A stretch of DNA of 64,000 nucleotides from Acanthococcus lagerstroemiae (taxonomy: Eukaryota > Arthropoda > Insecta > Hemiptera > Eriococcidae). Location of the stretch: the NCBI GenBank assembly GCA_031841125.1, contig CM063106.1:39552001-39616000 (forward strand), in the 5' to 3' direction. The first letter of the stretch is position 1, and every line of letters begins with the position of its first letter. The notes under the pieces are model-generated. The model was not told the origin of the DNA. It was given only the letters and a program-made list of their open reading frames with translations, and made no database searches. Below, piece by piece: positions 57,201 to 64,000 of the stretch. Both the position numbers and the translations under genes were made by a program.

Positions 57201-58489
57201 CGATTTTCATAGAAACTGACGCGTGGCGTTCTCTGCACTGCCTTTGTATGTGGTTAATGGTCCCAATAACTCATAATTTTCTGTTATTTTTTTGGCTAGG
57301 ATTTAATTGCACGTTAAAACAGATCATATGAACGATAACAGGAGCATAGAAAAAAAAAAATCAAAATTCTGTGACAAAGTGTAATGAACGATAAAACAGA
57401 GTAATCCACGATGAAAAATGTATAATATCTAAAAAATATTAGTCACGTTGAAAAGTGTTAATGAACTATTAAAAAAATGCACATTAGCTATAAATGGTGC
57501 ACTTTACAAGAATTCAAAAACAAACGTTAGAAAATACTACTGTCGCATCACCCTAGGTACTACACGTTGAGTCAGAAAGAAAACTTTAGTTAAATACTGG
57601 AATGCTATCCTTGAAAAACGGTGTCTTCATTGGAAAATTTCGCGCTTTCTTCGACTTGGCAGGCCGACCCCTCTTTCTTTCTTGACCCAGGGGGACAACT
57701 TTTGCCTCCTGTGGTATATGCTTACAAGTTTCAGTCTAATTTGGTGACCGAGGCCATGCTTGCAGAGCAGGCACTTCTGGAAGTACGGAATATTATTCTG
57801 CATTGAGAAATATTTTATCAGTGTGTTAGTGCAAGTCATGTCGAGAAATGTATTTTCATGAGAGTGACGCAAATTATCCTATCGTTTAAGCTACTCGTCT
57901 TTTTCGTTCGTTGGTAATTATTTTGTTGGCAACATGTAACGGGCAATAATTCATTTTACTATCTTTTGGACCACCTCTTTTAGCGTTCTGTATCCTATCG
58001 TTCATTCGCATTTTTTTATCGTGCAATTAAAGTTTATCCTATTTTTTTCAGCAATTTCAAATTCTTTTTTTTAAGGATTTTTTTTCATGAAATGTATAAT
58101 GTATACATATAAGTATGTACCGTAAGGCGTGCGTGAGTTCCAACACTCTGCCGCCCCCCACCCAGTTTGGGCGGGGGATACGATTTGCCAACGACAAAGA
58201 AATTTCTTAGGATGAAAAAGGAATTTTTGTAGACAACGAAGGAATTATTTTTATAGACAGTGAGGGAATTTTTGTGGACAACAAAGAAAAATATCTACTG
58301 ATTCTGTACCATTACAACAATGGATACTGATAACAAATGGACGCTATTCAGCGTAAGGAAACCAACCAGCAAAATCTGTTTTTGAGGACAAGCGATTCGA
58401 AGTTCAAGAGCCATGTAGAAATTATATGACATAGTGTTTACTGATAAGATTTCTTCAACTTGAGTACACATTTTTGAATCGGGGGCCCA
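57201..58489. other. no gene; possible eroded inverted-repeat element
   Basis: TAGGATTTAATTGCACGTTA near 57298 and TCGTGCAATTAAAGTTTATC near 58019 are inverted relatives, and GAACGATAAAA-like words recur between (57327, 57384, 57394). This may be an old DNA element, but the ends are unclear. A C-rich/G-rich patch lies at 58152-58178. Confidence 0.3.
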
Positions 58490-58936
58490 ATGTTGAAAAA
58501 TTCTACTTTTTTAAGGAGTGGAAAAAATTCTCTAAAAGATATATTCAAAGGAAACTTTAGCTATGAAAACAAAAGCGAAATTTTCAATATGCGTGTTTTG
58601 CCTGTCCTAATAAACGGATGTCAAACATGGCCATTAAATGCAAAAATTTTGAACAGAATTAGGGTAACTCAAAACTCAATGGAAAGATCAATGCTGGGGA
58701 TAATGAGAAGGGACAGGATAAGAATCTCGGTTATCGAAAGAAAATTAAGATTTAATTTGGCAGATCAAAAGAATGAAATGGTGGTGGGGGGACACATCTC
58801 CCATCTCAGAGACGAACAATGGACCTATAAGGCCACCTTTTGGCAACCGCTGGACGGCAAAAGAAGAAGAGGCAAACAAACATTAAGATGGAAAGACGAT
58901 ATACATACATTTCTAAAAAGTAACAATGTCGAATAA
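58490..58936 (+). pseudogene. RTE-like LINE ORF2 C-terminus, copy on plus strand
   Basis: A 148-codon open frame: MRVLPVLINGCQTWPLNAKI (the F-x-Y-G-x-Q-T-W block after RT), RVTQNSMERSMLGIMRRDR, EMVVGGHISHLRDEQW, KRRRGKQTLRWKDDIHTF. This is the standard C-terminal end of RTE-like ORF2 proteins. It stops at 58934-58936 and is followed by a 3' UTR ending AATAAAGGTATTTTGAACTT at about 59085-59104. The RT domain is missing; the ATG is not a natural start. Confidence 0.88.
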
Positions 58937-60590
58937 TAGCCAGGCATAGGTATGAATGGAGGCATCTACAGGAGACCTTTGCCCGGCATGGGTCAGGGGA
59001 GGAGCGAGCCTCACTCTGGGGCCGCTAATTCATTATAGGTATCTCTCTATATTATAACTAATATTGTTTATTTATTCCCTTAAATAAAGGTATTTTGAAC
59101 TTGAATTTGATGCAGAAAAGGAAGGATTAATTTTACGAGTACGTTTAGTTTACTTGTGATTTTTTATTGGAAACAGGGAAGGAATAATTTTAGGTTTCAC
59201 CTGTTTCCATTCCCTCTAGTTGCATGTTTTTCTTTTATTACAATGCATACCAAATTTTATGACTATTGGCTAGTCTGATTGTAATACAACATTATGTGGC
59301 AGATGCCTAATAAAGCATTATTTTCATGTTTCATAATTCCATAGAGTTTGGATAAATAAGTTCTTGGGGAGTAAACTGAGAAAACAATTTCAGATTTTGT
59401 ATTCATCACTTCCATTGTGTGCGATTATTTGAATGAAATGTCCCCTTTATTGTACTGGAAAAATTATACTCAGATGCCTGAACTCAAAGACTTGACTATC
59501 CATCTTCTCAGTGTACCAGCCTTGAGCGTTGAGGACACCAATCAAAAGAACTAGCTGCCACATAATGTTATATTACAATCAGACTAGCCAATAGTCACAA
59601 AATTTGGTATGCATTGTAATAAAAGAAAAACAAGCAACAAGAGGGAATGGAAACAGGTGAAACCTAAAATTATTCCTTTCCTTTCTTCAACAAAAAATCG
59701 CAGGTAAACGAAATGCAAAATGAATCCTTCTTTTTCTGCATCAAGAAATAATGCACAAAAATACTGAACGTACAAATTATTCCTTCCTATTCTCCATCAT
59801 AAAATGAACACAAGAAATTCACAGATGAACAAATGAAGCCTAAAATTATTCCCTCCCTTTCTCCAACTAGAAATTTCAGATAAACGAAAGGTAAAATTAA
59901 TCCTTCCGTTTCTGCATCAAAACATGAAAACAAAAAATCATAGGTAAGTAAGCAAAACTTACAAATTATTCCTTCCTTTTTGTCATCAAAAAATGAAGAC
60001 AAAAAATCACAGATAAAAAAATGAAACCTAAAATTATTCCTTCCCTGTCTCCAATAAAAAATCACAAGTAAACTAAACGTACTCGTAAAATTAATCCTTC
60101 CTTTTCTGCATCAAATTCAAGTTCAAAAAACCTTTATTTAAGGGAATAAATAAACAATATTAGTTATAATACCTATAATGAATTAGCGGCCCCAAAGTGA
60201 GGCTCGCTCCTCCCCTGATCCATGCCGGGAAAAAGTCTTCAGTAGACGCTTCCATTCATACCTATTCCTGGCTATTATTTGAAATTGTTACTTTTTAGAA
60301 ATTTATGTATATCGTCTTTCCATCTTAATGTTTGTTTGCCTCTTCTTCTTTTGCCGTCTAGCGGTTGCCAAAAGGTAGCCTTATAGGTCCATTGTTCGTC
60401 TCTGAGATGGAAGATGTGTCCCGCCCACCACCATTTCATTCTTTTGATCTGCCAAACTGAAATTATTATTAAATCTTAATTTTCTTCTGATAATCGAGAT
60501 TCTCATCCTGTCCCTTCTCATTATCCCCAGCATTGATCTTTCCATGCTGCGTCTCTCGACGTTCACTTTAACCCTGAACATCTAGAGGAA
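58665..60590. repeat. inverted repeat of two LINE 3' ends
   Basis: 58665-59302 is repeated in reverse complement at 59555-60590, with a 252-bp spacer. Identity is high both in LINE sequence and in the non-LINE DNA after its 3' end (ATTGGCTAGTCTGATTGTAA in both arms). The right arm is longer because a roughly 60-bp module (GGAAGGAATAATTT...GATTTTTTG) present about twice on the left is expanded to about eight or nine copies at 59640-60110. Confidence 0.88.
60110..60590 (-). pseudogene. RTE-like LINE ORF2 C-terminus, inverted copy
   Basis: The minus strand reads VERRSMERSMLGIMRRDRMR and LADQKNEMVVGG, then shifts frame (GTHLPSQRRTMDL) relative to the plus-strand copy at 58490. A 12-bp insertion (NNFS in the protein) and the frameshift mark it as the more damaged arm. 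Confidence 0.85.
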
Positions 60591-60764
60591 ATATTGTTCA
60601 TTCATCGTGATCACCTTTTATAAGGCAGTAACACATGATGTCACCGGAACACTCGTTATCAATATTGGAGGGAAGAACCAAAATCAAATATATATTATAG
60701 TCTAATGGGAAGTTGACGAATTTTTCCATTTATGTAGAAATTTTTCTAAAATAAGTGAAAGGTA

Positions 60765-61000
60765 CAAGAAAAGAAGCAGGTAAGTCACTTTTGTGGCGGA
60801 ACGAGAAAAATGAAACACAATTTGTTTACATACGAGGTTCTTTAAAGACCTGAACGTGAATTTTGAAACCCGTTTTTCTGAACTGTAGCATCCTTTCAGG
60901 CATCCTACCATAGCTGAGCTACTTCTACTCAATACGCCCCTTCCTACGGTATAAATAACTCAATCTCGCCAAAAAAGTGACTTACCTGCTTCTTTCCCTG
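60765..61000. mobile_element. Tc1/mariner-type MITE (236 bp) with TA flanks
   Basis: CAAGAAAAGAAGCAGGTAAG continuing TCACTTTTGTGGCG at the left pairs with CGCCAAAAAAGTGACTTACC continuing TGCTTCTTTCCCTG at the right, about 34 bp with three mismatches. TA lies on both sides (60763-60764, 61001-61002). Non-coding. Confidence 0.82.
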
Positions 61001-61726
61001 TATCCTTCAAGTGGAATTGCGAGAAAAATGGTAAGAATGAAGTTTGTAGGAAACGGTATTTAATATAAAGCAACTTATAATTTCCAACATTCTCTCGCGA
61101 AATATTACAATCTGAAAATTGACTATTATACCAGTAAATAGCTCAACATTTTGAATTATTATGTATTTCGGATTTACGTTATTTCTAATAAAATTTAATA
61201 ATACCGTCAACTTTTTACTACTGATTGCCAAAAACTCGGTTAATTTGACAAACGCGCAAAATTATAGTAACTTTTTGTTATCAGGGTTATCAAATTTGGG
61301 GCGAAATATATAAACAAAGCCAGAGTGCCATTCCCCTACAACAATTGAACTGAGTATCTCTATTTCTTTATACAAATACAGTGATTAAAAATAATAAGTC
61401 ACTTCCTGTTTAATTATATCAAATATTAGAATCGCGGCAAGTTTATGAACTGGAGACTGGAGAATTGGCAGTACTTGATGAACAAACGAATTAAATTAAA
61501 CAAAACTTGGGTTCTCAAAATAATAGATTATAATTGCCTATTTATCTCATTATAATGCATTAGCGTTAATAGTCAAGCGATGAGCAGCATTCTCTTCCGT
61601 CAATAAATTGTCTATCATTTATTTTCTTAGTAATGTCTTACCGAATTTCATCAATTTCATCCCTATACTCATCGGGTACTCATATTACCCCGCAGCCCGC
61701 GCATACTAAATTAGTTGTCTACATAT
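61001..61726. other. no recognisable feature
   Basis: AT-rich, no coding or repeat signal recognised. Confidence 0.4.
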
Positions 61727-61890
61727 TACTTTGTACGCACGAACGTACACCTGTTGAAAATTGCACGTGCGAACGTACACTTTTTCAGAACTGTCCCTAC
61801 GAACGTTCACAGATAAGAATGTGCACGAGTACGTTCGTTCGTACAAACACTTCACACTGAACGTCCGACTGCAGGAGGCTAGTTCGGACG
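61727..61890 (+). repeat. BEL LTR-like fragment, inverted relative to the one at 57005
   Basis: Shares CGAACGTACACTTTTTCAG, ACGTTCACAGATAAGAATGT and GTCCGACTGCAGGAGGCTAG with the reverse complement of 57005-57165. Similarity ends at about 61886. It is probably a leftover of another copy of the same LTR. Confidence 0.65.
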
Positions 61891-62039
61891 ACGACAATGA
61901 ATGATAAATACCGTTAATTCAGGTACAACGGTCGCTGTTTATTCGATAAAATACAGAGTATATGTACAGAACTGCTCGTGAGTTCGTCTACGAGTTTCGT
62001 AGGTTAATCTTGTGTTCTCGTCTCCGCGACAAGGATAGA
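61891..62039. other. unassigned junction
   Basis: Short stretch between the LTR fragment and the Copia coding remnant; nothing recognised. Confidence 0.3.
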
Positions 62040-62365
62040 AAGTGAATCAGCGGATACGTGTATTCCAACTGGGTGAAGCAGCATTTTTATGGGCAGCCAG
62101 GAAGCAACAACTTGTGTTCCTGTCAACAATGAAGGCTGAATTTGTAGCTGCCAGTGGAGCATCAAAGGAAGCTATAGAAGAGCAAACAATACTATTACAC
62201 GTGGACAACTAGAATACCATTTGTGTCCTGAAGAATGATATGATTATATAAAAAGTAGTAAGCATTTTGAAAGGATTTAAGAAGAAAGTTATTGATCTAA
62301 GTTATGTTAATAGTAAGAATCAGAAAGCTAACATTTTCACTAAAGGAATAAGATGAGATCAGTTT
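62040..62365 (+). pseudogene. Copia RNase H remnant
   Basis: The frame reads VGEAAFLWAARKQQLVFLST, MKAEFVAASGASKEAIEEQT, LLHVDN, a stop, then after further damage LKGFKKKVIDLSYVNSKNQK and ANIFTKGI. Order and motifs (S-x-x-AE-F/Y-x-A, DN, H/K-V-I-D, Q-x-A-D/N-x-x-TK) match the RNase H end of Copia polyproteins. Everything upstream is missing. Confidence 0.85.
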
Positions 62366-62429
62366 GTAAGTCTTTGATATAGTTTAGGTTTATGACAGAT
62401 TTTAAGTAATACTAGGTATATATCAACTT

Positions 62430-62716
62430 TTGGTGGGAGTGTTGAATTTTGGAAAAGTTGATATTAATCCTTAGAACATAAAATTGTGATAGACTGAGCA
62501 ATCCCATGTTTTATTAAGAAGTCTAGAACCCTCTGGGAATATAATAATAAGAAACTCATTTGTAATGTTTGATAGACGTTTCTACAAATTTGAAATTTAG
62601 TATAAATATAAATAGTGGTACAAGTTCGGAAAGAGTAGTTCATAAGTTATTCATAAAGTGTTGTGTTCAAACAAAGAAAACAAGTGTTTAAAGTGGTATC
62701 AGTGTTTTATTTTAAA
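62430..62716 (+). mobile_element. Copia polypurine tract and 3' LTR
   Basis: GGTGGGAG directly precedes TGTTGAATTTTGG at 62440, the start of an LTR related to that at 50654. It runs to GTGTTTTATTTTAAA (about 62716). The polypurine tract and the RNase H remnant upstream identify it as a 3' LTR. Confidence 0.82.
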
Positions 62717-63419
62717 CCCTTTTCTTTTTTTTTTTTTTAAAAAAAGAAGTGTAAAATACTATAATTGGTATAATTAAACACTGATTTATCATTAGTTTTA
62801 TTCATTCTTTTTCTTTTTTTCGGAGGAAGGTCGCGAAAAATTGGTCAACTTTCAAATTAGGTCGTCATCCACTAAAGTTTGGGAAACAAATCTTGGAGAA
62901 TGTTATTTTTAGTTTTTACTTCATTTAAGTGGTGTGTAATTATCTTTCCATAAAGTTGCCTATGACGGACAGTATAGTGTAATTGGTCTCTGTAAGAGTT
63001 TATTTCTGTTGGATCTTTATCTGGTTTGTAACAGTTTTATTTTTCCTGTTTTCCGTGTCTCTGGAAAGGTGTTAAATTCAAGCATTTTTTTAGAACTATT
63101 CTCAATATTTTCGGGTCATTTTTATTTATTATTCTAATAATATTATGCGATGTGTTAATGACCATTGGCGTTCCTATTATTCAGCTTTTCAATTGTATAG
63201 TTGTTATATGTTGATCAATTTTGTTTCGTTAAATTTGCTGATGGTACAGTTTGGTAATGTGTCCACTGTTTGTGGAAAAAGTTGTTCAAAATTTTTTTGA
63301 TATTTGTATTTTTCTTTTCCATCTGTGATAATTATATCAGCATCAGTCTCTATGTCGTTGCGTCTAATCAGTAATATAACAGGCAAATCTCCTATGTTTA
63401 CATCCCATCAATAGGGAAG
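62717..63419. other. no recognisable feature
   Basis: AT-rich sequence starting with a T-run (62729-62741). No coding or repeat signal recognised. Confidence 0.4.
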
Positions 63420-63535
63420 GAGATAGTAGTTGGTCTGCCCCTGCAATTTTTTGGATTTTTCAGAGAGGAAACCCGTCAGGCATTTTACACCATGAAGAAG
63501 GAGGTGAAGGCGAAACTCATTATTTTAATATATAG
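63420..63535 (+). repeat. repeat C fragment (terminal part)
   Basis: GTCTGCCCCTGCAATTTTTT, a degenerate GGAAACCCG, ACCATGAAGAAGGAGG and the terminal ATTTTAATATATAGAGAGA match the end part of repeat C at 7135-7232. Confidence 0.65.
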
Positions 63536-64000
63536 AGAGAATTCTGATTATACACTACTAAAACTGGAAAACATATTGTGTGACCTCTCATCGCCACTTT
63601 CCAATAACTAAGCTGAGAGCCGTAATACAGGGATAAGTTCGAGGGAAATGCAAAGCGCTAAAGGTAGCCACTGAAGCAAAAGGTAAATTGACAATGGGGG
63701 TGAGTCGACGAAAGGTTTTGGCTGCTAAAAAAAAGCCTGAGGCATTGCGAGCTCCCTTGTAGCTATGCACTTACATACTAACACTACAAACTACAACGTA
63801 TTATCTCTATACAATAGAGTCTGAACTTCTAAACTGTCCCTTTTTTGAAATCGGCCACAGCGTGCTCAGCTATTAATACCTTTGTAGATAAATTATGTAG
63901 ACTTCTGACCAGTTAAGCTTCTAGGGTTTGCACAGAGCGAACTCTGGTCTCAGCTGACAATTTTTCAACTCGCTGTATTATGTGGAACTGCAATGTTCTT
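63536..64000. other. no recognisable feature
   Basis: No coding or repeat signal recognised up to the window end. Confidence 0.4.

Noticed and set aside
1..64000. Assignment to a particular species (whitefly, aphid or another hemipteran)
   Set aside because: Transposon content suggests an arthropod, but no diagnostic host gene is present.

Overview
This is a transposon-dominated stretch of an animal nuclear genome, almost certainly an arthropod and probably an insect. Reasons: low GC; no operons or dense coding; a tRNA-Tyr gene with a 22-nt intron; and remnants of R1-like, Jockey-like and RTE-like non-LTR retrotransposons, BEL/Pao and Copia LTR elements, Tc1/mariner, hAT and FLYWCH/MULE DNA transposons. 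The species is not determinable from the sequence alone; a hemipteran would fit but that is a guess. A 500-bp run of N (10158-10657) is an assembly gap. I find no confident host protein-coding gene. The only confident functional host gene is tRNA-Tyr(GTA) at 3101-3195; a possible first coding exon with good splice sites lies at 52110-52212.

Layout. 0-3 kb: eroded LINE and a dispersed repeat. 3.1-3.2 kb: tRNA-Tyr. 3.8-7.2 kb: a small hAT-like element, a 552-bp retroposon with a perfect 10-bp target duplication, and a GC-rich repeat array into which a 5'-truncated R1-like element has inserted (15-bp target duplication). 7.9-12.3 kb: hAT-like MITE, LINE ends around the gap, a pogo-like MITE beside a dead Tc1/mariner copy. 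14.5-17.4 kb: Jockey-like fragment and a tandem triplication carrying hAT-like MITEs in two of its three units. 18.4-29.7 kb: R1-like fragments (18.6 and 25.9 kb), a dispersed repeat, hAT-type MITEs. 31.4-45.8 kb: the most structured part, with two 3.3-kb foldback-type elements in opposite orientation, each having about 660-bp terminal inverted repeats and a core of 45-bp tandem repeats; the second is nested in a 5.8-kb insertion that splits the endonuclease domain of a LINE, and is enclosed in a 5.5-kb palindrome. A broken FLYWCH/MULE transposase and a reverse transcriptase fragment lie between the two. 46-50.5 kb: LINE/repeat tails, a hAT MITE and a hAT transposase C-terminus. 50.6-64 kb: Copia LTR with primer binding site, another dispersed repeat copy, a 5' end of a BEL/Pao element with an open Gag-protease ORF (the longest in the window), convergent LINE 3' ends forming an inverted repeat, and the 3' end of a Copia element.

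The pieces do not work together as a pathway. They record successive nested insertions: several target duplications, one empty site and one restored reading frame let the order of events be read directly.
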